DNA of 64,000 bases from Tissierellia bacterium. Lineage in GTDB: Bacteria > Bacillota > Clostridia > Tissierellales > Peptoniphilaceae. The stretch covers positions 1 through 64,000 of the forward strand of contig JAUNUQ010000004.1 of assembly GCA_030538075.1 (NCBI GenBank), in the 5' to 3' direction. The notes under the pieces were generated by a model. It searched no databases. It was given only the letters and a program-made list of their open reading frames with translations, and was not told the origin of the DNA. A program made the position numbers and the translations under genes. Below, piece after piece: positions 1 through 9,422 of this stretch (position 1 is the stretch's first letter; every line of letters begins with the position of its first letter).

Positions 1-147
1 GGGGACGTTTAATTTTTGATCTGCTGTAAAAACAGGTCTTAATTTTAACAAGCATCTTCAATAACAATCTATCAATAAGGGCGTGCTGTCAACAAGTGCG
101 CTCTTGTTGAATCAATTGGGGACGTTTAATATTTGATCCCATGTAAA
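1..147. repeat. Tandem pair of GGGGACGTTTAAT-type repeats
   Basis: A block beginning GGGGACGTTTAAT, followed by TTTGATC and TGTAAAA, occurs at 1-30 and again at 118-147, a period of 117 bases. The same GGGGAC core occurs alone at 2851 and inverted at 17950-17955. Such GGGGAC-headed sequences resemble the REP-like repeats mobilised by single-strand (RAYT/IS200-type) transposases. No transposase is visible nearby. No gene is seen in the first 250 bases. Confidence 0.5.
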
Positions 148-294
148 AATATGATAAATAAATATTTTGATCCCAAAAGGTCGCCCCTTCGATTCTCGTT
201 GATATTCAGATGGATAAGCCTGAGGGTGCAGGATTCTTAATTCAATGGAGAGCGAAAAATGGGGTATATTCATCTTAGGGAAAGAGGAGGAATT

Positions 295-654
295 ATGAAA
301 AATACCAGAGTATTTGCCTATCCCTTTGCAGATATATATTCACTGTATATACAAAAAGTGGAAAAGAAAGGCCGATCGAAAGAGGAGCTGGATCAGGTAA
401 TCTGCTGGCTTACGGGTTATGATCAAGAGGGTTTACAAATTCAAGTGAGTTCGGGCATAGATCTGGAGGGATTTTTTATGGAAGCTCCCGAGATAAATTC
501 CAATGCCCATTTGATCAAGGGTGTCATCTGTGGGTATCGGGTGGAGGATATTGAAGATCCGCTAATGCAAAAGATTCGATATATGGATAAACTCGTAGAT
601 GAATTGGCAAAGGGAAAAGCCATGGAGAAAATCTTACGAGCAGATAAGAAGTAA
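295..654 (+). CDS. DUF2200 family protein
   Basis: A 119-residue protein that matches, from memory, the small DUF2200 family, whose members share the pattern of an F-A-D-I-Y-x-L-Y stretch followed by KVEKKGRSKEELDQVICWLTGY. No enzymatic function is established for the family. The ATG at 295 is chosen because GAGGAGG lies a few bases upstream of it. An upstream ATG at 259 would add 12 residues without a good ribosome binding site. It is followed after about 60 bases by an unrelated gene on the same strand, and the two may be cotranscribed. The family assignment rests on sequence memory only. Confidence 0.7.
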   Translation: MKNTRVFAYPFADIYSLYIQKVEKKGRSKEELDQVICWLTGYDQEGLQIQVSSGIDLEGFFMEAPEINSNAHLIKGVICGYRVEDIEDPLMQKIRYMDKLVDELAKGKAMEKILRADKK

Positions 655-712
655 ATGCGCTTCAATGCGTATCGTGACTTGACGAAAGCTGAGCAGTGAG
701 AAGGAGGTTATC

Positions 713-1300
713 TTGAAGTTTCTAACAGGGGATCTATTTTGGATCAATGAACCAAGGCAGAGTTTGATTGGGGAGAACAGGATTGAAATCATTACGGAAC
801 CTGGGACGGATCTATGGCAGAGGACATATTATGACTTTCAACACGATAATGCGCCGATGCTTCAGATGCGTACAAAAGAAGAGTATTTTTCATTTACAGT
901 AAAGACCAGTTATGAAAGTAGTAAACGATTTGATCAATGTGGGATTGTCCTTTACTTAAATAGCGATCATTGGATGAAAGCTTCCGTCGAATACGAAAAC
1001 AAAGAATTTCAACGTTTAGGCAGTGTTGTGACAAATCACGGCTATTCTGACTGGGCTTCAACGGATATTCCCGCAGACTGCCAAGAGATGTGGTATCGAC
1101 TCAGTCGTCGAGGCGCTGACTACTGTTTTGAGAATAGTGTAGATGGAGTTATCTACAAACAAATGCGCATTTGTCATCTCTTGGAAGGCGCTGGTGAGAT
1201 TTCTTTTGGTATCTATGCTTGCAGCCCTGAGCAGTCCTCATTTCGAGCAGTGTTTACAGAGATGGAGATATCGGAATGTAAATGGACCACCCATGTGTAA
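713..1300 (+). CDS. DUF1349 / concanavalin A-like domain protein
   Basis: A 195-residue protein beginning at a TTG codon with a strong AGGAGG site 6 bases upstream. The fold signature fits DUF1349 (beta-sandwich, concanavalin A-like). It has an early WxR-TYYDF segment, a central GIVLYLNSDHWMKASVEYE strand pair, then RLSRRGADYCFENSVDG and a closing FGIYACSPE. Proteins of this family are soluble, and their ligand is usually unknown though often assumed to be a carbohydrate. There is no signal peptide. It lies alone, ending about 50 bases before the convergent ACT-domain gene. The molecular role is not known. Confidence 0.75.
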   Translation: MKFLTGDLFWINEPRQSLIGENRIEIITEPGTDLWQRTYYDFQHDNAPMLQMRTKEEYFSFTVKTSYESSKRFDQCGIVLYLNSDHWMKASVEYENKEFQRLGSVVTNHGYSDWASTDIPADCQEMWYRLSRRGADYCFENSVDGVIYKQMRICHLLEGAGEISFGIYACSPEQSSFRAVFTEMEISECKWTTHV

Positions 1301-1347
1301 AAACTGATATGCGGAGCTAGTGAACACCATTTCCGGTCTGTTTTCTT

Positions 1348-1722
1348 TTAGGTTGGATCTACAATGGTATAGCCGGCTTCTCTTAACGCCTGGAATGCTT
1401 GATTCAGCTGATTTTCTTTTACCAGAATATAGTCGGTATTGTAGGTGGAGATTGCAAAGATGCCAATCTTTTTCTCAGCGAGAATTGTGCTGATATTGGC
1501 AAGTATTCCGACGAGGGAGAAGTCGAGCTCCCCTTGTATGCGCATGGCTTTCCAACCGTCTTCGCGGTGAGTGGTGTTTTGGGGTGTTTTCTCTGTCTGG
1601 CACACGAGAGAGAGCTCCTCATCTGTTATACCAAGAAAACAAAAGGGGTCGTTGAAGTCAATTTCTGACAGATCTTCTACTTTGCAGATGGTGAAGTCTT
1701 CCTTTAGACCTATGATTACCAT
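1348..1722 (-). CDS. ACT domain-containing protein
   Basis: A 124-residue protein with no catalytic domain. Its C-terminal half (about residues 60-122) carries the ACT-type pattern LVGILANISTILAEKKIGIFAISTYNTDYILV, as found in the tandem-ACT (ACT_7/CASTOR-like) group of amino acid-binding proteins. A role as an amino acid sensor is a family-level expectation, not something the sequence shows. The start is supported by AAGGAGG just upstream of the ATG. It lies downstream of the aldolase gene on the same strand, but a hairpin terminator separates them, so it may be expressed mostly on its own. Confidence 0.75.
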   Translation of the reverse strand: MVIIGLKEDFTICKVEDLSEIDFNDPFCFLGITDEELSLVCQTEKTPQNTTHREDGWKAMRIQGELDFSLVGILANISTILAEKKIGIFAISTYNTDYILVKENQLNQAFQALREAGYTIVDPT

Positions 1723-1753
1723 TGAGCTGCCTCCTTTTCAAAAGATATCCGAT

Positions 1754-1785
1754 AAAAATGCTCTCCACCGGTGGGTAGAGAGCAT
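1754..1785 (-). terminator. Rho-independent terminator after fba
   Basis: Read on the minus strand, ATGCTCTC pairs with GAGAGCAT across a 12-base loop and is followed by TTTTAT. It lies just after the aldolase stop codon at 1799. Confidence 0.8.
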
Positions 1786-1798
1786 TTATTACGCGGTT

Positions 1799-2734
1799 TT
1801 ACGCTTTTCCGTCGCAGCCGAGGACGTTGATTAATTTGTGTTTGACCAATTCCTTGATGGCCGCTCTAGCTGGTTTGAGATATTGTCTTGGGTCGAAGTC
1901 TGCGGGATGTTCTGCGAAGTGCTCACGGATGGTTGCCGTCATTGCAAGGCGCAGGTCGGAATCGATGTTGATCTTACAGACTGCAGATTTTGCCGCTTGT
2001 CGGAGCATTTCCTCTGGGATGCCGATGGCGTCAGGCATTGCTCCACCGAATTTGTTTACTTTCGCGACGAGATCTTGGGGTACAGAACTTGCTCCATGTA
2101 ATACGATGGGGAAGTTGGGCAGACGTCTTTCGATGTCTTCGAGGATGTCGAATCGAAGCTGTGGATTTTGTCCTGGCTTGAATTTAAATGCACCATGGCT
2201 AGTTCCGATGGCGATGGCCAGTGAGTCAACTCCAGTTCTCTCTACGAAGTCTTGGACTTCTTCTGGTTTGGTATAGGAAGCATCTGCTGCGTCAACTTGA
2301 ACGTCATCTTCGATGCCAGCGAGGGTTCCCAATTCACCTTCTACAACGACGCCATGTGCATGGGCATACTCGACAACTTGACGTGTGATCTTGATATTCT
2401 CTTCGTAGGGTAGGCTGGATCCGTCGAACATGACAGATGTGAACCCGCCGTCGATACACTGCTTACAGATCTCAAAGGAATCGCCATGGTCCAGATGCAG
2501 GGCGATAGGTAGGCCTGTCTCTTGCAGAGCGGCTTCTACTAACTTCACCAGGTAGGTGTGGTTGGCATAAGCCCGTGCGCCCTTGGAAACTTGGAGAATT
2601 AGAGGTGCATTTACTTCTTGTGCTGCCTCGGTGATCCCTTGGATGATCTCCATGTTGTTGACATTGAAAGCGCCGATGGCATAGCCACCTTCGTAGGCTT
2701 TCTTAAACATTTCGGTGGTGGTTACTAGTGGCAT
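1799..2734 (-). CDS. fba: Class II fructose-bisphosphate aldolase
   Basis: A 311-residue zinc-dependent aldolase that splits fructose 1,6-bisphosphate into glyceraldehyde 3-phosphate and dihydroxyacetone phosphate in cytoplasmic glycolysis and gluconeogenesis. Visible family marks are the N-terminal GGYAIGAFNVNNME, the metal-ligand segment ALHLDHGDSFE, the second-ligand segment EGELGTLAG and the phosphate-binding IVLHGASSVP and KINIDSDLR stretches. The ATG at 2734 is used because AAGGAGG precedes it; the longer reading frame upstream has no ribosome site. The enzyme could also act on tagatose 1,6-bisphosphate, since the families are not separable by eye. It is monocistronic, with a terminator downstream. 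Confidence 0.93.
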   Translation of the reverse strand: MPLVTTTEMFKKAYEGGYAIGAFNVNNMEIIQGITEAAQEVNAPLILQVSKGARAYANHTYLVKLVEAALQETGLPIALHLDHGDSFEICKQCIDGGFTSVMFDGSSLPYEENIKITRQVVEYAHAHGVVVEGELGTLAGIEDDVQVDAADASYTKPEEVQDFVERTGVDSLAIAIGTSHGAFKFKPGQNPQLRFDILEDIERRLPNFPIVLHGASSVPQDLVAKVNKFGGAMPDAIGIPEEMLRQAAKSAVCKINIDSDLRLAMTATIREHFAEHPADFDPRQYLKPARAAIKELVKHKLINVLGCDGKA

Positions 2735-2850
2735 AATATCCTCCTTAAAATTATAGTATGAAACATAAATCCGAATCACTGTCTCTTTAATTGTAGATTT
2801 AAAGTTGACTTCAGTCAAGTAAACTATAGAATAAAAGCTGTAATATAAAT

Positions 2851-2863
2851 GGGGACGGTTTGG
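2851..2863 (+). repeat. Isolated GGGGACGGTTTGG repeat copy
   Basis: A third copy of the GGGGAC-headed motif seen at 1 and 118, lying in the intergenic stretch between fba and the ilvE promoter. The rest of that gap (2735-2960) shows no gene. Confidence 0.4.
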
Positions 2864-2961
2864 CTACTGTTTCAAATACCTTTTGTTCTCCGCAGTCTTT
2901 TACTGTCAATTCGGTATTTTTCTGATCCTGAGTAGAGGTCAAATTCCATCTGGTTACCCTC

Positions 2962-2990
2962 TTGACAGACGTGGATATATGTGATATTAT
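2962..2990 (+). promoter_or_regulatory. Sigma-A-type promoter of ilvE
   Basis: TTGACA at 2962-2967 and TATTAT at 2985-2990 with a 17-base spacer. Transcription would start near 2997, giving ilvE an untranslated leader of about 155 bases. That leader contains an imperfect stem (AGTTTCCG with CGGAACT near 3070-3100) and no obvious terminator. Confidence 0.75.
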
Positions 2991-3154
2991 TTCGAATAAA
3001 TATACTTAGAAAATTGAATGGCAATGATGCTGTGTATAGTTGCAGGGCTTACAAACGTGCATTTATAAAACCCCAGTTTCCGCAGGGCGTTCGGAACTGC
3101 ATAATGAAGCATAAAAATACACGATTTGCTCTTTGCCTTGGAAGGAGACTTTAG

Positions 3155-4216
3155 ATGAAAATTGAGATTATAAAAACCCAACAACCAATGGAAAAACCAA
3201 CAAGTGAGCGTTTGGGATTTGGGCAACATTTTACGGACCATATGTTTTTAATGGACTATAAAAGGGATATTGGTTGGCACAATGCTCGCATTGTTCCCTT
3301 TGGCCCCCTAGAAATGCATCCAGCGGCGACGGTGCTCCACTATGGTTCTGAAATTTTTGAAGGCTTAAAAGCCTACCGCACAAAAGAGGGTAAGGTACAA
3401 TTATTCCGTGCGGACGAAAATATGAAGAGATTAAATCGATCGGCGGAGCGCCTCTGTTTACCGACGATCCCAGTGGAGGATTCCCTAGAGGCATTGCAGG
3501 CATTTGTGGATTTGGAGCGGGATTGGGTACCAGAAGCAGATGGTACTAGTCTATACTTAAGACCCTTTATGTTTGGAAATGATCCCTTTTTAGGAGTTCA
3601 TACGATATTAAATGCCACATTTGTAATCATAGCATCACCAAGTGGTGCCTATTACAAAGAGGGCATCGCCCCGACGAAGATCATGATCGAATCAGAAGAC
3701 GTCCGCGCAGTGCGCGGTGGCACTGGCTATGCAAAATGCGGAGGCAACTATGCTGCTTCAGCTAGAGCCCAAGAGCGGGCAGAGCAAAAGGGCTATACCC
3801 AGGTCATGTGGCTGGATGGAGTGGAGCGCAAATACATCGAAGAAGTTGGTACATCCAATGTGCTCTTTAAGATCGGCGGCAAGATTGTCACTCCAGAGCT
3901 GAATGGGTCGATTCTATCGGGGATCACTCGTTTAAGTGCGATACAGATTCTCAGGGACAAGGGCTATGAGGTGATCGAAAGGCCGATTACGGTCGATGAA
4001 CTCAAGGCAGCAATCCAAGATGGCTCATTGGAAGAGGCCTGGGCATGTGGAACGGCTGCTGTGGTTTCGCCGATTGGCGTCATCGGCTTTGAAGGCGATG
4101 ATTATACGATCAACAACAACGAGATTGGCCCTGTCACTCAGTGGCTATACGATTCACTGACCGGGATCCAATGGGGCAGATTGGAAGACAAGCACGGCTG
4201 GATTCGTGAGGTATAG
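3155..4216 (+). CDS. ilvE: Branched-chain amino acid aminotransferase
   Basis: A 353-residue PLP enzyme of fold type IV that transfers the amino group between glutamate and the 2-oxo acids of leucine, isoleucine and valine. Family features are the long form starting with a lead segment GFGQHFTDHMFLMDY, the LHYGSEIFEGLKAY block, the substrate-loop segment RAVRGGTGYAKCGGNYAAS holding the PLP lysine region, EEVGTSNVLF, and the C-terminal EAWACGTAAVVSPIG. AAGGAGA lies just before the ATG. It is the first gene of the branched-chain block, but it has its own promoter and is separated from ilvB by a regulatory leader, so ilvE and ilvBNCDA can be controlled separately. Confidence 0.95.
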   Translation: MKIEIIKTQQPMEKPTSERLGFGQHFTDHMFLMDYKRDIGWHNARIVPFGPLEMHPAATVLHYGSEIFEGLKAYRTKEGKVQLFRADENMKRLNRSAERLCLPTIPVEDSLEALQAFVDLERDWVPEADGTSLYLRPFMFGNDPFLGVHTILNATFVIIASPSGAYYKEGIAPTKIMIESEDVRAVRGGTGYAKCGGNYAASARAQERAEQKGYTQVMWLDGVERKYIEEVGTSNVLFKIGGKIVTPELNGSILSGITRLSAIQILRDKGYEVIERPITVDELKAAIQDGSLEEAWACGTAAVVSPIGVIGFEGDDYTINNNEIGPVTQWLYDSLTGIQWGRLEDKHGWIREV

Positions 4217-4266
4217 AAGATCGCCACTTTATCGGTAAAGAGCAGCAAAAAATATAGTTAAACACA

Positions 4267-4272
4267 TTGACA
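4267..4272 (+). promoter_or_regulatory. Candidate -35 element of ilvBNCDA
   Basis: TTGACA lies about 125 bases before the leader peptide. The matching -10 is not clear: TAGTCT at 17 bases is poor, while better hexamers (GATAAT, TATGAT) sit further downstream. A 10-bp stem pairing CATCGGTGCG with CGTACCGGATG at 4346-4376 would lie near the 5' end of the leader transcript. Confidence 0.4.
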
Positions 4273-4395
4273 TGATAGCATATTTATGATAGTCTATTAG
4301 ATAATTTATGATACTTTGTAAACGACAAAGTGGCGAACATGAAGACATCGGTGCGAATAGATAGCGTACCGGATGTATGGGGATAGGAGAAGACG

Positions 4396-4485
4396 ATGAC
4401 TACCTTATTAAACAGCGCAATCATCCTAGTGGTCGTGGGCATTATCGTGATTATCGATAATGTTTATTGGCGTTGCGCTGACTAG
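4396..4485 (+). CDS. ilv operon leader peptide
   Basis: A 29-codon open frame beginning ATG with AGGAGA six bases upstream and ending in TAG at 4483-4485. Its central run, residues 8-20 (AIILVVVGIIVII), is thirteen residues with six isoleucines, four valines and one leucine; two more leucines occur at residues 4-5. This composition is diagnostic of attenuation leader peptides such as E. coli IlvL, whose MTALL start is also similar. A ribosome starved for charged Ile, Val or Leu tRNA would stall in this run. The peptide has no other likely function. It precedes the attenuator and the ilvBNCDA genes. Confidence 0.9.
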   Translation: MTTLLNSAIILVVVGIIVIIDNVYWRCAD

Positions 4486-4547
4486 GATAAGGAGCCACAA
4501 GACTCTTAAGAGGCCTACAGCTGACGCTGCCGGGCCTCTATATTTTT
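4477..4547 (+). terminator. ilv attenuator: antiterminator and terminator
   Basis: The terminator is AGAGGCC (4509-4515) paired with GGCCTCT (4533-4539), with an inner CAGC/GCTG stem, followed by TATATTTTTG. Its 5' arm can instead pair upstream: CCTACAGC (4514-4521) is complementary to GCTG (4477-4480) plus TAGG (4483-4486). That upstream strand overlaps the leader stop codon. A ribosome reaching the stop would mask it and let the terminator form. A ribosome stalled earlier in the Ile/Val codons would leave it free to disrupt the terminator. Confidence 0.88.
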
Positions 4548-4564
4548 GTAAGGGAGTTGAGGAC

Positions 4565-6217
4565 ATGATATTAACTGGAGCACAGATCCTCATTGAGGAA
4601 TTGGTAAAGAATGGCGCTGACACCATTTTCGGTTATCCGGGTGGAGCGGTGTTGGACATTTATGACGAATTGTATAAGAATTCGGATCGAATTGAGCATA
4701 TCCTCAGCGCCCATGAGCAGGGAGCTGCTCATGCAGCAGATGGTTATGCCAGAGTGACGGGGAAACCGGGGGTTGTGATTGCCACAAGTGGACCCGGTGC
4801 TACAAATCTGGTGACGGGCATTGCAAATGCCTATCTGGATTCGGTACCGATGGTGGCATTTACGGGGAATGTGGCCGAACAGATGCTCGGAAAGGACTCT
4901 TTCCAAGAGGTCGATATCATCGGTATCACGCAGCCGATCGTCAAGCACAGCTATATTGCACGCAATGTTGAAGACTTGGCTGGGATGATTACAGAGGCTT
5001 TTGCATTGGCGAATTCTGGACGAAAGGGTCCAGTTGTAATCGACATTCCAAAGAGCACCCAAAGGGCGACCTGCGAGTACAACCCAGATCTACATTTTCG
5101 CGTACAGCGGAAATTGCCTGTACCGGATTTCACAGAAGCTGTGAAGGCGATTCAGGAGAGTAAGCGCCCGTATATCTATGCAGGGGGTGGCGTATTAGCT
5201 GCAGGAGCGACCGAGGAAGTCGAGGAATTATCCAGAAAGATTTCTGCACCAATCGGTTTGAGTCTAATGGGCTTGACGGCCATACCAGACTCTTATATGC
5301 TAAATCTTGGGATGACGGGAATGCATGGTCGGGTATCCTCGATCACAGCCCAATCAGAAGCGGATTTGGTGATAGCAGTAGGCGTTCGCTTTAGCGATCG
5401 AGCCACGGGCAATGTCGAAGAATACAGAAAGAACTGCAAAGTCATCCACGTCGATATAGATGAAGCAGAAATGGGTAAAAATGTTCCTGGGATCATTGAA
5501 TTATTGGGAGATGCAAAAAAGACCCTCCAGGGCTTGATCAAAGCACTTGACCCAATTCGCAATGACGAGTGGATGGATCGATGTCTTGAGAACAAATATT
5601 TGGATTTTAGCCTGGACAATGACGAGCAGTTCATCGCCAAAAACATCATCGGCTGTATCAACCGCCATGTGAAACCGGAGACAGTAGTTGCAACGGATGT
5701 TGGACAGCATCAGATGTGGGTCATGCAGCACTACAAATTCGAGAAGCCCAGAACTCTACTCAGCTCTGGAGGATTGGGTACGATGGGATACGGTTTTGGC
5801 GCAGCCATCGGAGGCTGTGTAGCGTCTGATCGGAAACCTACGGTGCTTTTTACAGGTGACGGCAGCTTCGGGATGAATTTGAATGAAATGGCCACTGCAG
5901 TTTCACAAAAACTACCCATCGTGATCGTGCTTTTCAACAACGGAACCCTTGGGATGGTACGCCAATGGCAGAGGACATTTTACGAGAACCGCTATTCGAG
6001 TACGACTCTTGCCCGAAAGACGGATTTCCCCCTATTGGCTAAGGCCTTTGGCGCAGATGGCTGTACGGTTTACAATCTCGAGGAATTGGAGGCCTGCTTA
6101 GCAGCAGGGTTGCCAGAAGATGGCCCCTTCCTCATTGAATGTATGATAGATATCGACGACAAGGTACTTCCGATGATTCCGCCTGGCGGATCCTTCGGAG
6201 ATATTATGTTGGATTAG
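4565..6217 (+). CDS. ilvB: Acetolactate synthase, large (catalytic) subunit
   Basis: A 550-residue thiamine-diphosphate enzyme that condenses two pyruvates to acetolactate, or pyruvate with 2-oxobutyrate, in the first common step of valine/leucine and isoleucine synthesis. The order is an N-terminal TPP-binding half (GYPGGAVLDIYDEL with the catalytic glutamate region in LSAHEQGAAHAADGYAR), a central Rossmann-like domain, and a C-terminal half with the TPP/Mg motif GDGSFGMNLNE ending in NNGTLGMVRQWQ. The ATG at 4565 follows GGAG and matches family N-termini; the longer frame from 4460 overlaps the attenuator and is not the gene. It is the first structural gene after the attenuator and is paired with ilvN ten bases downstream. 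Confidence 0.95.
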   Translation: MILTGAQILIEELVKNGADTIFGYPGGAVLDIYDELYKNSDRIEHILSAHEQGAAHAADGYARVTGKPGVVIATSGPGATNLVTGIANAYLDSVPMVAFTGNVAEQMLGKDSFQEVDIIGITQPIVKHSYIARNVEDLAGMITEAFALANSGRKGPVVIDIPKSTQRATCEYNPDLHFRVQRKLPVPDFTEAVKAIQESKRPYIYAGGGVLAAGATEEVEELSRKISAPIGLSLMGLTAIPDSYMLNLGMTGMHGRVSSITAQSEADLVIAVGVRFSDRATGNVEEYRKNCKVIHVDIDEAEMGKNVPGIIELLGDAKKTLQGLIKALDPIRNDEWMDRCLENKYLDFSLDNDEQFIAKNIIGCINRHVKPETVVATDVGQHQMWVMQHYKFEKPRTLLSSGGLGTMGYGFGAAIGGCVASDRKPTVLFTGDGSFGMNLNEMATAVSQKLPIVIVLFNNGTLGMVRQWQRTFYENRYSSTTLARKTDFPLLAKAFGADGCTVYNLEELEACLAAGLPEDGPFLIECMIDIDDKVLPMIPPGGSFGDIMLD

Positions 6218-6226
6218 GAGGCAGCG

Positions 6227-6754
6227 ATGAAAAATCGATTTACGGTTGGTTTGATCGTCTCCAACCACTTTGGGGTGCTGTATCGCATTTCCGGGCTGTT
6301 TAATAAAAGAGGATACAATATCGACTCCCTGACCGTAGGAGAGACTGAGGACCGAGAGTTTTCTAGGATGACCATCGTCTCCACCGGGGATGATTACATC
6401 CGAGACCAAGTAGTCAAGCAATTGAACAAGCTCCACGACGTCAAGATGGCGGTCCTCCTAGAGGATGACAAGTCTGTGTCCGTGGAACACCTGTTGATTA
6501 AACTTAGGACCAATGGCAGTGGCAACTCAGAAGTGGCTGCTCTGCTGAATGCCTATGGCGGCAAGGTCATGGATATCGGCGAAGGGTATATCATGGCGGA
6601 CATGACGGGCCCAACGGAACGGATTCATGAATTTATTAATAAGAGTATCCCCTTTGGCATTTTGGAGTTATGCCGATCTGGCAATTTGTCATTGTCAAAG
6701 GATGCTAATAACCTGTTAAGCGCACATTTAGAAAGAGAATTTGAGGAGGATTAA
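6227..6754 (+). CDS. ilvN: Acetolactate synthase, small (regulatory) subunit
   Basis: A 175-residue regulatory subunit (also called ilvH in many genomes) that activates the catalytic subunit and confers feedback inhibition by valine. The N-terminal ACT domain (about residues 4-80) shows VGLIVSNHFGVLYRISGLFNKRGYNIDSL, and the C-terminal half is the usual small-subunit domain, including a PFGILELCRSG stretch. Length is normal. AGGAGG precedes the ATG, and it ends four bases before ilvC, implying translational coupling within the operon. Confidence 0.95.
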   Translation: MKNRFTVGLIVSNHFGVLYRISGLFNKRGYNIDSLTVGETEDREFSRMTIVSTGDDYIRDQVVKQLNKLHDVKMAVLLEDDKSVSVEHLLIKLRTNGSGNSEVAALLNAYGGKVMDIGEGYIMADMTGPTERIHEFINKSIPFGILELCRSGNLSLSKDANNLLSAHLEREFEED

Positions 6755-7756
<1,002 letters not shown>

Positions 7757-7766
7757 GGAGCCTCGT

Positions 7767-9410
7767 TTGAATAAACTAAATCTACAAGATATCACCAGCG
7801 CCCCTAAAAGGGCGCTGATGAAGGCGATGGGCTATACGGATGAGCAGATGAAACGTCCGCTGATCGGCATAGTCAATTCCTTCAACGAAGTCGTACCTGG
7901 CCATATCCACCTGAAGACCATTTCTGAAGCGGTAAAAACGGGAGTGATGATGGCCGGTGGTACCCCGATGGAGTTCAATACCATTGGGGTCTGTGACGGT
8001 CTGGCGATGGGCCATGAGGGGATGAAATTCTCCCTGCCCTCCAGAGAACTGATCGCAGATAGTATCGAATGTATGGCAAGAGCCCATGCCTTTGACGCCC
8101 TGGTTTTCATCCCGAACTGCGATAAAGTGGTTCCGGGGATGCTGATGGCAGCGGCGAGAATTGATGTGCCGTCGATCTTCTTTTCCGGTGGTCCGATGCT
8201 GTCCCTCGATGGACAGGATCTAAACACTGTTTTTGAGGCAGTCGGTGCATATCATGCGGGCAAGATGTCCGAAGAAGAGCTGTATTGCCTCGAAGAGACA
8301 GCCTGTCCTGGTTGTGGATCCTGTTCGGGGATGTTCACGGCGAATTCCATGAACTGCCTATGCGAGTCCATGGGGATGGCTCTGCCCGGAAATGGAACGG
8401 TGCCTGCAGTGTATGCCCAGAGAGTGCGCATGGCAAAAAATGCTGGCATGCAGATTATGGAGACTCTGGAAAAGGACATCCGCCCCTCCCAAGTACTCAC
8501 GGAAAAGACGATTCGAAATGCGCTATCCGTCGATATGGCTTTGGGTTGCTCGACAAACTCCGTGCTCCATCTATTCGCTCTAGCCAATGAAATGGGCGTT
8601 GCCGTGGATTTAAAACTGGTCAATGAGGTCAGCTCGAAGACCCCGAACCTATGCAAACTAGCACCTGCTGGGCCCCATCATATGCAGGACCTAAACAGTG
8701 CAGGCGGCGTATATGCGGTGATGAAGCAGCTACTTGACGCAGGGCTCTTTGATGGCACAGCCATTCGCTTTGACGGTATGACCATGGCCGAAGCCCTAGA
8801 GGGTCATGTGAATAAGAATCAAAAGGTAATTCGCCCAGTTGATGAGCCTCATTCTGAGACAGGCGGTCTAGCTGCTCTCTTCGGTAATTTAGCTCCAAAT
8901 GGTGGAGTCGTCAAGCGCTCTGCTGTAAAGGAATCCATGCTGCAGTTTACCGGTCATGCGAGGGTCTTTGACTCCGAGGAAGAAGGGGTTCAGGCGATCT
9001 ATGCAGGCCAGATCAAGCCGGGAGATGTAGTGGTCATCCGCTACGAAGGACCTGCAGGCGGCCCGGGAATGCGGGAGATGCTCTCACCCACCTCTTCCAT
9101 AATGGGGATGGGACTCGACGACTGCGTCGCTCTGATCACCGATGGTAGATTCTCTGGAGCAACCAGAGGTGCGGCGATTGGCCATATCTCACCGGAAGCC
9201 CAATCAGGGGGTCCCATCGCCTTGGTACGTGAAGGGGACCAAATTCGCATCGACATCCCGAATTATTCACTGGAGCTGTTGGTGGACGAAGAAGAATTGG
9301 TGCGACGAAATGCCGAATTGCAAGTGAAAGCTCCGAAGGTACTAAAGGGCTTCATGAATCGATACGTGCGCATGGTCAGTTCTGCGGATAAAGGCGCGGT
9401 TTTAAAATAG
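7767..9410 (+). CDS. ilvD: Dihydroxy-acid dehydratase
   Basis: A 547-residue iron-sulfur enzyme that dehydrates 2,3-dihydroxy-isovalerate or -methylvalerate to the 2-oxo acid. The three cluster cysteines are visible in [12 protein letters not shown] and in [17 protein letters not shown]. Other marks are [26 protein letters not shown] and the C-terminal [11 protein letters not shown] and [10 protein letters not shown]. Translation starts at TTG (7767), with TAAGGAG eight bases upstream and only ten bases after ilvC. Such oxygen-sensitive [4Fe-4S] or [2Fe-2S] enzymes suit an anaerobe. Confidence 0.96.
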   Translation: MNKLNLQDITSAPKRALMKAMGYTDEQMKRPLIGIVNSFNEVVPGHIHLKTISEAVKTGVMMAGGTPMEFNTIGVCDGLAMGHEGMKFSLPSRELIADSIECMARAHAFDALVFIPNCDKVVPGMLMAAARIDVPSIFFSGGPMLSLDGQDLNTVFEAVGAYHAGKMSEEELYCLEETACPGCGSCSGMFTANSMNCLCESMGMALPGNGTVPAVYAQRVRMAKNAGMQIMETLEKDIRPSQVLTEKTIRNALSVDMALGCSTNSVLHLFALANEMGVAVDLKLVNEVSSKTPNLCKLAPAGPHHMQDLNSAGGVYAVMKQLLDAGLFDGTAIRFDGMTMAEALEGHVNKNQKVIRPVDEPHSETGGLAALFGNLAPNGGVVKRSAVKESMLQFTGHARVFDSEEEGVQAIYAGQIKPGDVVVIRYEGPAGGPGMREMLSPTSSIMGMGLDDCVALITDGRFSGATRGAAIGHISPEAQSGGPIALVREGDQIRIDIPNYSLELLVDEEELVRRNAELQVKAPKVLKGFMNRYVRMVSSADKGAVLK

Positions 9411-9422
9411 AAAGGTACTGTC

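Noticed and set aside
3018..3068. Possible 16-codon leader peptide before ilvE (residues MAMMLCIVAGLTNVHL)
   Set aside because: Only moderate Leu/Ile/Val content, no good ribosome site and no terminator between it and ilvE, unlike the clear leader before ilvB.
4460..4564. N-terminal extension of ilvB
   Set aside because: It overlaps the leader stop codon and the terminator hairpin; the ATG at 4565 has a ribosome site and matches family N-termini.
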